64,000 bases of DNA from Galbula dea (Eukaryota > Chordata > Aves > Piciformes > Galbulidae): NCBI GenBank assembly GCA_013399015.1, contig VWZX01000229.1, positions 14,563-78,562 of the forward strand, written 5' to 3'. The notes beneath the pieces were generated by a model. It worked only from the letters and a program-made list of their open reading frames with translations. It did not search any database and had not been told where the DNA came from. Every line of letters starts with the position of its first letter. Positions within the stretch are counted from its first letter, which is position 1. Positions 34,646 through 46,036 of this stretch are shown piece by piece. Made by a program: the position numbers and the translations under genes.

Positions 34646-36431
34646 ACATAAGAATACACCAAACTGCATCGAAACTGAGATATGCCCAGTTTCTTCAGTG
34701 TTTATATTCAAAGCCATCTGTCAGCTATTACTGTTAGTGACAAGCTGGAAGGACCACACCAGTAAGTATACAACAGTTAACAGTGGGGTTTATATGGTTA
34801 ATTTACATTGCAATGTTACTGTCTGTTAGCCTGAGGTCTCAACTCTGGCACAATGTTCAAATTGCAACAGATGTCACATGAATCACCTGCATACCTGCAG
34901 TGTGATACCATGTAGGATGTAGTACAAATCAATATTACCTACGTTAATGCCTGTCCTATCTAATCTGACTTTGTTTGATTGCAAACTAAAGCCCTAATAT
35001 AATTTAGAAATGGATCTTTGGAAAGAAAGTTTGTAGCTCTTGTATTCTCACAGATCAATGTAGATGATTGAATGAATCATTCTGGTTTCACTTCTGTGAC
35101 CCCTATTCTGACAATTCCTATATTGCCCTCTCATTGCCCATCCATCTTTCCAACCTCCATGAAACCAACTTTCCATCCCTTTACAGTGTCTTGTAAGTTG
35201 GGAATCTAGGTGACAACAACCCAACTCTTGTATCTTTTTAACTAGACAAAAAGGGTCCCTGTGCTTTCTCCAGAACTGAACATCGCACAGGAAAACAAGT
35301 GCAAGAACTTCAAGTCCCATCTCCATCCCTCTGAGAAAACAGGTCAGCATATATCAATTGATACACAATGTCCTCAATGTGAGGACTCAGTGCCATTGCT
35401 TTGGATTATCTGGAATATTGTGAACTAGTTAGGGGGGATGGTCCACAAGAGCCTCAAAGACTATGTGGGCCCAAATGATCACTTGGAATCCATTCTTGGT
35501 AGTATATGCTGAGATTTCACAGAATAGTTATCAACTCCTGAGGAATACAAAGCAAGACTGTAAATCTTGTAGTGAAGTAATGAAAAATGTTCAGCTTTAG
35601 TGTTCCTGAGGTAGCAATATTACAATGGCCATAGGATCATCTAAGCATACAATCTCATACCCTAAATGCATCATGGACACCATTGTTGTACAAATGTAAA
35701 GAGAAATTCATGGCTTTCCGAGATATTTTGATCTTAATGTGATATCTAATGAGTTTAGCTCTTGAGGTAATTCTTACAATTACTCTGCTTTTTGAAATAA
35801 ATACAGCAGAAGACAATATGCAAAATTCAGAAATAGAAAGTTAGAGGCAGCTATGTTCTTAACTATTCAGTGATTAAAAAAAGTTACAATCATGATTTAT
35901 AGATATATGTACATAAGTGGTATTAAGGAAATTAAGGTTATTATATTATATTATATATAACAGAATAAGGATTCTTGCATTGAAGGGTCTTTCAATAAAG
36001 ACCTGAACTACTGATGGGAACCACTGGTATCCATTGCGCTCCTGTTCTTTTACCACAGCATGTGATAGGGTTAGTGAAACCATTGAAATTTCATATGATG
36101 GATTTTTAGAAGCTGCAGATTGTAGTAGGATGGTCTGTCTGGGTGGGTGTTCACAGCTCAAACTTTGCCCCTCTGTAAATGTTATCAGTGATGGAGGAGG
36201 GAGAGCTAGCTGGTTTTGATACTGAAGAATGCTGAAATCAGCCTCATTCCACAATTCTGAAGTCAAATATCTGGAGGATACCGACAGTGAAAGCTGTTGT
36301 TCTGCAGTAAACATCAATAACTTATCTGACACATCTAATCTATTTACATATGACTGACAATCATACACTTTATATTATAAAAGACCAGTCCCACTTTTCA
36401 GTGATAGGAACATCTAAGCCACCTATCCTAG
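34646..36431. other. Unique DNA, no feature seen
   Basis: No repeat or gene recognised. Frames of 100 codons (35048-35350, minus) and 140 codons (35946-36368, minus) lack any recognisable motif or flanking signals. I could not separate them from chance. Confidence 0.4.
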
Positions 36432-37004
36432 GTCTGTGGATGTTCTTGTCTTAGGTGTGGGGATTTTCCTACACTAGGGGTGTGGATATTCTTCCACTGG
36501 GTAGGGACACCTCCCAGGGTTAGCCCTTGAGGCTGAAAGAAGGAGCTTCTCCTATGGTCATTAGTACGGGTGAGTGACATCAATCCCTACATCATTGTTT
36601 TTCTAGCTTTGATACTGTTGCTTGAGTATTGCTTCAAATGAACTGTGAGTTATGTTAGTAAGTGATAGCTATCTATTCTATGTAGTAAATTCTGATTAAT
36701 GCCTTTCTTCTTTTTCTTTTTTAGTGTTTTTAGTCAATCTAAATAAACAATTGATTTGAATAAATGCATTTGCTTTGCCATCCTTAATCCTGTAGGATGA
36801 AGTGGTATAAAGATTCAGTTAACCTATATAATCCCTTAGACATAAACCATTGACCAAGTCTGGGACTAAGATGTGACTCAGCTGCACCTAGGCTCCTCTC
36901 AGAGAAGGAGTTTAGAAAACAAGGAAGTCCTTTCTGAACATTGTGACCTGACGGGTGGGTTTCTTTAATAAACTTTGTCCAAAGCAACTTTTTGGTCCAC
37001 AACA
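36432..37004 (+). mobile_element. Possible ERV LTR, eroded
   Basis: LTR-like layout: imperfect repeats of about 23 bases at the start (GTGTGGGGATTTTCCTACAC; GGTGTGGATATTCTTCCACT), GGACACCTCCCAGGGTTAGC, GAAGGAGCTTCTCCTATGGT and GGGTGAGTGACATCAATC. AAATAAAC/AATAAATG signals follow near 36740-36762, then AATAAACTTTGTCC and an end TTTGGTCCACAACA. TGTGGA at 36435 and ...ACA at 37004 could be the ends, but no target duplication is visible. The resemblance to an avian ERV LTR is from memory. Confidence 0.45.
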
Positions 37005-37077
37005 TGGAGTTAGAAGGGACTACTAACTAGTTAATGATCAATAGCTAACATTTTAAATTGAAACATCTATATAACGT

Positions 37078-37215
37078 TCTGAGGCCTTAAGGTCAGACAA
37101 GATTCTAAAAGTCATTTAGTCTGGGACTACACACTGAATAACTTCTATGTCAAGTTGAACTACTATGTAGTTCAAAAAAAGAAACCTAGTCTTAATAGAT
37201 TAACAACTATCTCAA
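37078..37215 (-). mobile_element. Possible ancient CR1/L3-like fragment, antisense
   Basis: GGTCAGACAAGATTCTAAAA, GTCATTTAGTCTGGGACTAC and AAAGAAACCTAGTCTTAATA follow the order seen in the antisense 3' end of old amniote CR1 copies. It is highly diverged, without tail or frame. Tentative. Confidence 0.4.
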
Positions 37216-38683
37216 AAGTTTCTTATAAGAACGACACAGGTCTTCTTGAAGACTTTTCGAGACCAAAGTATGTCCTATGAAATTTTTTCAGCTGTGAATA
37301 TTATGTAATATAACTGTAAAAGCCCCTGCTTTTCTTCTTGTCTTACAAATGTCATTGTCTCTTGCTGAAACCTTTGGGTTTCTTTCAGTAAGAGGAGGGT
37401 AAAAATGACAGATTCTCAGCTTGATACTATCCAATTGGCTTCTCATGAATAGTGTATGTTCAGGGCAAGAGAAGGAGTAGATAACAGGAACTGTGAGATT
37501 CTAGTTTGGCTTCTGTGCCATTATTTCTGCTTTCATGCAAAAAGCTGTAAAGATTTTTCCTTCTCTCAATCATTTGATCATTTCTAGTGAAATGCTATTA
37601 CTGATGAAAATCTTCCCTTCAAGATCTCAAATAGAAATATGATTATATATTGTTATATAAGTTACTAACTTGAACAAATAAACATTTTTTTTCCTGAGAA
37701 AATTTGTTCAGGGCAAGAGCTGAACTATGCCAAGTGAGCTGAAGAGCACCCTTTTGAAAGCACGCCCTAAAATCAGATATTTGAAGTTGACTGGCCTGGT
37801 GTAGTGAAAGAAAACTCCTGGAAACTACTGAGAGCAAACACAGAAACAATATGTTTTGCTTTTTCTTGCTCCTCCTAAGTTGCTGTTTTTATGCAATTTC
37901 ATACACATACCTGTCAGATAATCTATCTATCAGATGTCAGTGCAAAACTTCATATAGACATCTCTGAGCTTTCAATGATTTTTAAGAAGTATGTAAACTC
38001 CACCAGAATTATACTAAGCAAACTCTTTTCGAGGGAGTTATTTTTCAAAACACTTCCCAGAGGAAGTACTTTATACATGGTCCTGGAGTCCTAGAATAGC
38101 TTATGTAAAGCAGTTGATTTGATGTGGACTGTATTTTTGTGGTGATGGTCAGCAATACGTAACAAGAATCTACCTACACAACTATAGCATTTATGCTACT
38201 GCAGACTAAGAAAACTATTTGCTGCATTAAAACCACAAATACAGAGCAGTGTCTTTTAATAAACTGTGTTAGAATTGTCGTAGCTGAAGCATGACACCTT
38301 TTCTAACACTTTTAATTTAATATTTTAAAAGCAAGTGTTGATTTGTCAGTGGTGGCAGATGGATTTTGATATTTATTATTTACATTTTATGTAACATAAA
38401 TATTCATTTTTCTCAAATGTCTAAATTCCAACTTCCTTTTCTTTGAAAGCACATTTACACCTTTCATTTAAAATACAAAGAAAATATGCCTTGTAGTCTG
38501 TTCTATAGCTACAATCGCTCCCTGGCAACCAATGCTCCCTAAATAACAGTTTTGCTAGACATAAATGGAGGGACTTTTTTGTACTAGAACACAAGCAATA
38601 GTAGGAGAAAAAGGAAAACTTCAATGCAGGAAGGAGGAACTACCATATTAAGGATGCAGAGCATTTCAGATTGTCATAATTGT

Positions 38684-38716
38684 AATTATATTACAAATAT
38701 AATTTGTAATATAATT
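38684..38716. repeat. Perfect AT-rich inverted repeat
   Basis: Arms AATTATATTACAAAT (38684-38698) and ATTTGTAATATAATT (38702-38716) are exact reverse complements around a 3-base loop. Further AT-rich partial palindromes follow to about 38770. The sequence could extrude as a cruciform. Confidence 0.9.
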
Positions 38717-39340
38717 TAATATAAATATATTAAATATATTACATAATTGTAATTACAATATTCATATTGTAATAATTTTATTCTGACTCTGTTATATCAA
38801 ATGACTCACTGTCTAAATTAGAAAAGCAGTCCAAAATTAAAATAATTATCCCTTTAATTGTTTTAATACAGTATAATTTGCAGAGCTTTTGTTTCTGTCT
38901 TTTATGTCTGAGGTGTAATTTTACCATTGGCTTAAGCCTATCAGAAGTTGTACTGCCTTCAAGACCAGCCATCCCACTTCATCCTCAGCCACATTCCTAG
39001 TCATTCACTGAAACCATTTCTAGCAGTCATGTGGCCATGGGTTGAAGAACATTGTATCATTGATCTAACTGAGAATTATGTAGAATAAATTATTCTTCGG
39101 TCTGATCAGGAAATTGATCTAACTGCAATGCAACCACATACTTCCTAGACCAAACACAGGAGAGAGGAGGGAGAAAGGGAAGAGAGTGGAAGAGAATCAT
39201 CCATTTTTAGTACATGTACAATTGCAAACCAACCTCCACTGACTGTTAACTCTACCTGGTTAACAGTAACTCTAACGTTCAATTAGCTATACCCTTTTTA
39301 GTGAATTTGCCTGCATATATAGGGTATATGTCTGTTTATT

Positions 39341-39394
39341 ACACACATATGTATATATATACATCTATATATATATATACACATATGTGTATGT
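39341..39394. repeat. TA/CA microsatellite forming an imperfect palindrome
   Basis: ACACACATATGTATATATAT is mirrored by ATATATATATACACATATGT GT-like sequence after an ACATC centre. It is a variable TA repeat with near-palindromic ends. Confidence 0.8.
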
Positions 39395-41341
39395 ATAATA
39401 TTGTAGTCTTTTGACGCAATATACCAGATTTTCAAAAACTTGATCATTCTGAATTTTTAGCAGAAAAAAAAATAAAAATCAGAACTCCTAAATCAACGTA
39501 TTTCCCCGAAAGACAAGCTCTCTGTTAGATTTCATAGAAGTGAATCACAGTCCAAATCTCTGAATTCCTTTCTGAAGTAACTCCTCTACTAGAATTGTTC
39601 CAAGGCTAAAGTAAACATCATAAACCACTAAATGGTGTTTCACTGACAAGTAAAGATTATTGTGCATCACAGAAATCAATTTTGGGTCGATAATTGTGCA
39701 TAATAAGAAACAGTTTTGGGTCAACAAATTAAAGTTGTGAATTTAAGCTCAAGAATGAACCAAAAATGTTTGTCAAAAAGGCTGATACAATTATCTTTTG
39801 CAATTATTTCTAACTCTGTCAAATTTATCTAAAGCTTTTAGTTTCATAAAAGTTGATGGTTTCTTTTTTACTTCAGACTTGTTTTTCATGATAAAAACAA
39901 GTGTGAAATATTTTAATAGTGTGTTGGGTGGAAGATTTAGGTTTGTCTTTGAGCTAGCACTACTCTTAATTTATGAACTGCTTTCTTACATCTTTTAATC
40001 TCAGTTGAAAGCTTTGTCAATGACACTTTGTCTTTCTTGTAGTTTCTGCATTTTGAAACTATGCTTCCTTACTTAGACTTTTTATTTTCATTTCTGCAAT
40101 TGTATACAACCAATTTTTTTCCCTTAGGTGAAAGTCACTTCTTCAACTAATGTAAATTGACTTTGGTCCCCTAGTAAAATGGACCCTAGTTAATTTACAT
40201 GGCCTTAGGAAATGCCCCAAATAACTAGAAAATAAATAATATGTATGTACAGAACTACAGGAACCACTGTGTAGAGGCATGCAATTTTCTCCACAAAATT
40301 ACACAATGTTTAAACTGTATTTTTTCAATATTGATTAATTCTGTAAAAGATCTTGAATATACAATTCTCAGAAATAGGCTGTCTTAGCTAAAATAGAGAT
40401 TCCAGTATTTTCACTGAAAATACTACAAATCAAACAGAAATAGAATTTTCAAATTGAAAAGTCATCTTCTTATCACCTTATATCTAATGAGATGTTGCAA
40501 GCAGAATATTTACAGGAAAAAGTGAAGAGGTGACTTTCACTTTTAAGCTATGTCCTGCTGTGTAACATTCTACTTCTTTGGCTATTAAAAAGCTGACAAT
40601 TTTGTTTCTATTATTTTCCTAGACAAATTAAAGATGCTCTGTTCATTTTGTGTAGAAACTACACTGTTGGCTATTGTAAAACTGAGGTAAGCAAATCAAG
40701 AATAGCTACTAATAAGAATAGCCACAGCTTTGTAATAAAGCAAAACACAATCACACATCTTATTTAATTTTCTTGTTTCTGTTCTTTTTTTTGATTCCTT
40801 GCCTTTTACCCTCCTCTTCTTTTTATCATGAAGGTGATATTACTTGTACTGGTTTTTTCTACAGAACCGTTCATCTTACCTAAATTTGACCCATAAAGGA
40901 ATAGATGACAGATATTTTTTATGTTGGAAAAAAGAAGCTTCACAAATTCTAGTATAGCAACATTTTATTCTGGTAATCTAATACATACAGAAATACAGAA
41001 CAAATACAGCTTCATGGGATGTAATATAGTGGGTAAGGGAAAAGGACTTTTTAGTTATTGTTAGTATATTCCTTGTAGCAAAGATCACTTACTACGTATG
41101 TTAACAGGGGAAAGACATCTATCACATTGCCCCTCTGAGTTGTTCTACACTTTCCTGCAGCAAGAGATTTCATTTTCTCTTTTGTAAGAACCAGCTTCTG
41201 TGGCTGTGTTTTGTTTATTGGTTTTATATGATTTGATATCTGAGAACTGAAAAATTCCCTTACTTCCTCTCTGATATAGCCCACTTCTGAGAACACTTTC
41301 CCTCCTCACAACAAATCTTTACAACTGAGATCACCTGCATT

Positions 41342-41397
41342 TTTGTACAGCAGGCTTTGTGAAAGGTACTTTGTACAGCAGGCGTTGTGAAAGGTAC
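41342..41397. repeat. 28-bp tandem duplication
   Basis: Two 28-base units (41342-41369, 41370-41397), beginning TTTGTACAGCAGGC, differ at one position (T versus G). Recent local duplication. Confidence 0.92.
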
Positions 41398-44267
41398 AGA
41401 TCTTCTTTTAGAAGTAAACTTTGAGTACTATTTGGAAGTTTTTTCTGAAAGAACCATAGGTTTTGTTCCCTTCATGCCCCCAAGGGTTCAAAACATTTTT
41501 TTTAATTGACATTCTATTACTGTTCTTGAGATAAGATCTTTTTTTGTACATCATCTATAATTAAATCAGCTAATACAGTAGGTGCAGGTATCTTTCTTTT
41601 ATTAAAGAGAGTTATCTTTCAACTATTCCTTTCTCAGTTGTACATTTGTTCTAAAAAATATCACGTATATTTAAGCATTGAATTACGCGACTAAAGAGTT
41701 TGAAAATCTTCAGATGCTTTTAATAAACAAATTATTATTAGTATTATTATTATTTTAGGCTTGACTTGATTAAAGTTTCTCAGTATTGTCCAGAGAGTAT
41801 GATCAAGTTATATCTGTCTTGTCCAAGTAAATGACTCCCGTGATCTGTGTTACCATTCATTTTCTCACTAGTTGGTGGCACCACTAAACGTGACAAGAGC
41901 AGTCCTCATAAAGGAAATAACATATTTGCTGGTTTTTAACTTATGTTTCCCATACAGCTTTGATAAGGACAATGTAAGATCACAAAATTAGACAAAATCC
42001 ATGGTATTTAACTCTTAATCATGTGACATGTAAGAATTAATCTACAACAGATTCACTGCCTGGAAGATATGTAGGCCAAAATTAAAATTCTGCATCTCTA
42101 TTGTGTGTGCAGTTAGATGAATTGGTACAATGTACCTGAACTACTACTAAACTGAAATGACAGCATGTTGAATTCACTGGAGTGGAATTGTTTAATTGGT
42201 GGTAAAAGGTTCAGGTTATTTCTATTTTATTTTAGTATATATTGGCTTAGACGGAATTAGAAAAAAAAAATCACTCTTCTGATGAAAAAAAAGCCTTCAT
42301 ATTATTAAGTTTGAGGGAACATATAGATACCTGCTTAGCTCGAGTAACTCAAAAGTGGATTTAGAAGTTCATACACATATCACTTAATTTATTCTTTGCC
42401 TTAAGGGAACATTTTTTGTTTGCTCTGTACTTAGAGCATGAACTTGATTGGTACTGAGCAATACAGTTTCTCACATGGGGTGGTAGGATTAGAATCCGAA
42501 CAGCATGTTCCTGGAGCTCTGTTGAGTATTTTTCAGAATTAAGTTCACCATGAGTTATAAATTGTATCTAATACCCTATGACTAGCATTAAGAGAGAACT
42601 TAAAATGTTGAATTTTAAATAGGTTGTTGTGGATTTTTTCATGTGCTTCTAAGTCACCTCCAGAATTTCTTTCACCACTCTGAGGTGAAGTTTTTCCACT
42701 TTCACTTCTAGCAATAATGTATAGCTATATACTACCTTTAACAGAAACTGGGTGTTTGTGTTCTGAACTACAGCAACACTGTACTCATCCCATTCTTTAT
42801 TATTGCTGTGGTCTTAAAGCATGTATTTCTGAACCTAGATGGGTTTACAAACAAGATCTTTCTTTACCTAATCAACAATTAACCCTTTATTAAATAAAAA
42901 AGATCCTTTCATTTATTCTTCTAGTAAGGGATTAAATAAAAGCTACCACATTTACCTTTAGAAGGTCAAGGAGAACATACAATTCTTTTCTGTTTTCCCC
43001 TACTCCATTGCACTATGTTACAGACACAACAGAAGTAGAAAAAGGCAAATAAACATGTAAAGAAAAATATCCCCCCCCCCAAAAAAAGGAAAACCAACAA
43101 CCCCACAACAGCTAACAATTACAGCATTAGCTCTGAAAATTCAGGGAACGTAATCCCTTACAGTCGATAGTCATGAAACATAACTTGCCAGATACAACTG
43201 CAACATCAGCTGCCCCTATCAAAGAGGTCATAACAGGTCCTGAAAATCTGCATTTTTTTACAAGATTACTAAAATGTTATTTAAACTTCATTTGTAATCT
43301 GACTCATATTTGAATTATTCAGATGAGAGTTCAGGTCAACAAAAATTCTGCATTTGGACAGATAAGAGTGACAGAACGTATTAAATAGATTAAGCCTGTT
43401 ACTATTTTTGGCCATATTAATGCAATTTGATTTACCAATACAATTAGTGTGTGATGCATTCCTCCTATGGGGGGAGAGCAGTCATATCCCAAAATATGCT
43501 CACAGGAGAGTAAAAAAACAATGACCTTTGCTTCGAGGACACTAAGCAAAGCAGAAAGCCATAAGCACACCTGAATGGGAACATAACTATTATCTTCAGA
43601 ATGTGCAAGTTTCATCAGTGCTTTATGGACAAAATTTCACATTTCTAATAGATCTTCTTCCTCTCATACCATATCTTTGCACCACACTTGATTTCCCATT
43701 TCTAGCTATCAATAAAATGCAGAGGTGGGCTCTTCTGTTATCTGCCCATGCTTGTTATCAAGCACAGAGATTCTGCAATAGTTGATTACTCAGATGACTT
43801 CTCAAGATTAGCTTTGCCATTCAAAAACCAAAAATCTTCCCATGTTGGAGAATTAGAACAAATGTAAAAGGTTTACTAGGCATGGAAATGCACAGGTGAA
43901 CCCTATATTATCCTAAATTCTGGTCAAAGTGTTGGTGGAGAAAAACCTGAAAAGAAAGTTCATGTGACTGCTATTTCCAAATTAATACAACTGGATAATC
44001 ACTAACAAATATTTTTCATCTATATTCAGGCTAATTGTTGTTGGATTAAGTTGTCCATAAAGGCACTGTTCTGTTCCGTAATGTTATCTCTACAGCTGCA
44101 TGATTAACAGCTGCATGCCCAGATTTGAGGTAGCGCTCAGGTGTTCCTGGCCTTTTCAATCCAAGTGAGTCATCCAGTAAGTGAACAGGAAAGTTAGAAT
44201 TTTGTGATCTCTGGAACAAGTATTTGTGAAAGTAATGCTGCAAGCTGTCAGCATCAGACACTTCTTA

Positions 44268-45218
44268 TCAAGAATATTTTATTCAATATATTCATTAATG
44301 ACAGCCTGGATGAGGGAACAGAGTGTACAGTCAGCAAGTTTACTGACGACACTAAACTGAGTGGAATGGCTGACACACTGGAGGGTTGTGCTGCCATTCA
44401 GTGTGACTTAGGCTGGAGAATTGGGCAGGGAGAAATTGAATGAAATTCAACAAGGGCAAGCATTGAGTTTTGCACCTGGGAAAAACTAACCCCATGTATT
44501 AGTATAGGTAGGGGACTGACTTGTTGGAGAGCAGTGAAGGGAAAGGGACCTGCGGGTCCTGGTGGATAGAAGGATGACCATGAGCCAGCAGTGTCCTCTT
44601 GTGGCCAGGAGGGCCAATGGGAATCTGGGGTGCATTAGAAGGGGCGTGGTTAGTAGGTGGAGAGAGGTTCTTCTCCCCCTTTCCTCTACCCTGGTGAGGC
44701 TGCAACTGGAATCTTTTGTCAAGTTCTGGGCCCCTCCATTTAAGAAGGATAGGGAACTGCTGGAAAGAGTCCAGCACAGAGCAACAAAGATGATGAAGGG
44801 GGTGGAATATTTTCCTTCAGAGGAAAGGCTGAGGGAGCTGAGTCTCTTTAGCTTGGAGAAGAGGAGACAAAGGGGTGACCTCATCTATGGTTTTAAATAT
44901 GTGAAGGGTGAGTGTCAGGAGGATGGGGTCAGGCTCTTCTCAGTGAAGTCCAGTGACAAGACAAGGGGCAATGGTTGTAAGCTGGAGCATAGGAGGTTCC
45001 GTGTGAATGCAAGAAAAAATTTTTTCAGAGTGAGGGTGCCAGAGCACTGGAACAGACTGCCCAGAGAGGTTGTGGAGTCTCCTTCTATGGAGATATTCAA
45101 AACCCGTCTGGACACGCTTCTGTGTGACCTGGTCTAGGGAATCCTCTGTGGCAGGGGGATTGGACTAGATGATCTTTTGAGGTCCCTTCCACCTCCTAAC
45201 ATTCTGTGATTCTGTGAT
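44268..45218 (+). mobile_element. CR1 LINE, 5'-truncated, well preserved 3' end
   Basis: Enters ORF2 at FNIFINDSLDEGTECTVSKF with the catalytic box as FTDD (44339-44350; Ala to Thr against the usual FADD). It continues through the LSGMADTLEGCAAIQCDL region and, after a frame change, the long C-terminal frame 44562-45137. The 3' UTR (GGATTGGACTAGATGATCTT, TTGAGGTCCCTTCCACCTCC) and the ATTCTGTGATTCTGTG tail end near 45218. Same subfamily as the copies at 25541, 50172 and 60659. Confidence 0.95.
44562..45137 (+). pseudogene. CR1 ORF2 C-terminal frame, uninterrupted
   Basis: The 191-codon frame carries MTMSQQCPLVARRANGNLGC, IRRGVVSRWREVLLPLSSTL, LLERVQHRATKMMKGVEYFP, LSLFSLEKRRQRGDLIYGFK, RTRGNGC-like SSDKTRGNGCKLEHRRFRVN and EHWNRLPREVVESPSMEIFK, with the normal CR1 stop (TAG) at the end. 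It lies after the polymerase core and has no catalytic residues. It remains open because the copy is young, not because it is functional. Confidence 0.92.
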
Positions 45219-45415
45219 TTCAGTAATTAGATGATGTAAAGGATAACATTTCATACTAATAACTTATTTCTTATATAGGTATGTTGTTTTAAAGATTTCT
45301 GTGAGAGCCAAATAACTGTAAGTTTTGCATGTATGTCAATGAAACTTATAGTTGAAAACAGTTTTAAAACATCCACCATCCCAAAAAGCATCTTTTCAAC
45401 TTGTATTTGTTGTGA

Positions 45416-45988
45416 AAGTATGGATCAGATTCATGGGTCATCTACCGCCACCACCTGCATCTCCTAGAACGCTTCCATCAACGCTCTCTCCGCACAATCC
45501 TCAACATCAACTGGTCAGATTATGTGACCAATACATCTGTTCTAGAACAAGCAGCAGTCACAAGTATTGAGGCCATGTTACTGAGAACACAGTTGCGATG
45601 GGCAGGGCACGTCTCAAGGATGAAGGACCACCGCCTCCCTAAGATCTTGCTTTATGGTGAACTTGCCACTGGCTGCCGCAAGAGAGGAGCTCCAATGAGA
45701 AGATACAAGGACTCCCTGAAACATCTCAGCCTTGGCCACATTGATCTTCATAACTGCTCTACTCTGACCTCCAATCGGGAGGACTGGAGACAAACCATCT
45801 ATAATGCTTCAGATGCTTTTGAGAATGCACGCAGGATCTCCCTTGAGGAGAAAAGACAGCGCAGAAAGAATCGTGCCTTGCAGAACACACCATCTAAGGA
45901 GTCTTTCTGCTGTGTCTTTTGCAACTGGTCATGCCTATCTCGTATTGGCCTTTTTAGCCACCAACGCGTGTGCAACAAACGTGGGTAG
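45416..45988 (+). pseudogene. RTE-type reverse transcriptase, C-terminal 190 residues, frame intact
   Basis: Frame 2 is open from 45416 to TAG at 45986-45988. It reads YGSDSWVIYRHHLHLLERFH, QRSLRTILNINWSDYVTNTS, VLEQAAVTSIEAMLLRTQLR and WAGHVSRMKDHRLPKILLYG. The LRWxGHxxRMxDxRLPKxxxYGEL signature is typical of RTE-like LINE C-termini. The end carries FCCVFCNWSCLSRIGLFSHQ, a CX2C-X12-HX3C zinc-finger-like motif (last ligand Cys rather than His), then RVCNKRG. There are no stops or frameshifts, unlike most CR1 copies here. The polymerase core and endonuclease are absent (5' truncation), so no enzyme can be made. The ATG at 45573 and the GTG at 45524 are internal codons, not starts. Confidence 0.85.
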
Positions 45989-46036
45989 AGCCCTTCCCAA
46001 ATCTTCGTTCGCGAAACCTAGCCATGATGATGATGT
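45416..46036 (+). mobile_element. RTE-type LINE, 5'-truncated 3' end (AviRTE-like)
   Basis: This element is not CR1. It starts abruptly in a reverse-transcriptase C-terminal region and ends 48 bases after the stop codon in an ATGATGATGATG run (about 46024-46035), the kind of short tandem 3' tail used by RTE elements. Bird genomes are almost wholly CR1 in LINE content. RTE-clade LINEs in birds are known chiefly as AviRTE, reported as horizontally transferred between some bird lineages and filarial nematodes. Assignment to AviRTE itself is inference, because I compared only with remembered motifs. Confidence 0.8.

Larger units (their letters stand above)
37216..44267. other. Repeat-poor AT-rich DNA, no gene seen
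   Basis: Seven kilobases without recognisable transposons or genes. Only AT palindromes (38684-38716, 39341-39394), a 28-bp tandem duplication (41342-41397), an ATT run (about 41731-41755) and a C10 tract (about 43071-43080) stand out. Open frames are all short. It fits an intron or gene-poor region; conserved non-coding elements could be present but cannot be judged from one sequence. Confidence 0.5.

Noticed and set aside
35946..36368. 140-codon minus-strand frame
   Set aside because: No motif, no flanking splice or promoter signals, and its right edge is in eroded LTR-like DNA. Length alone is not enough in 64 kb.
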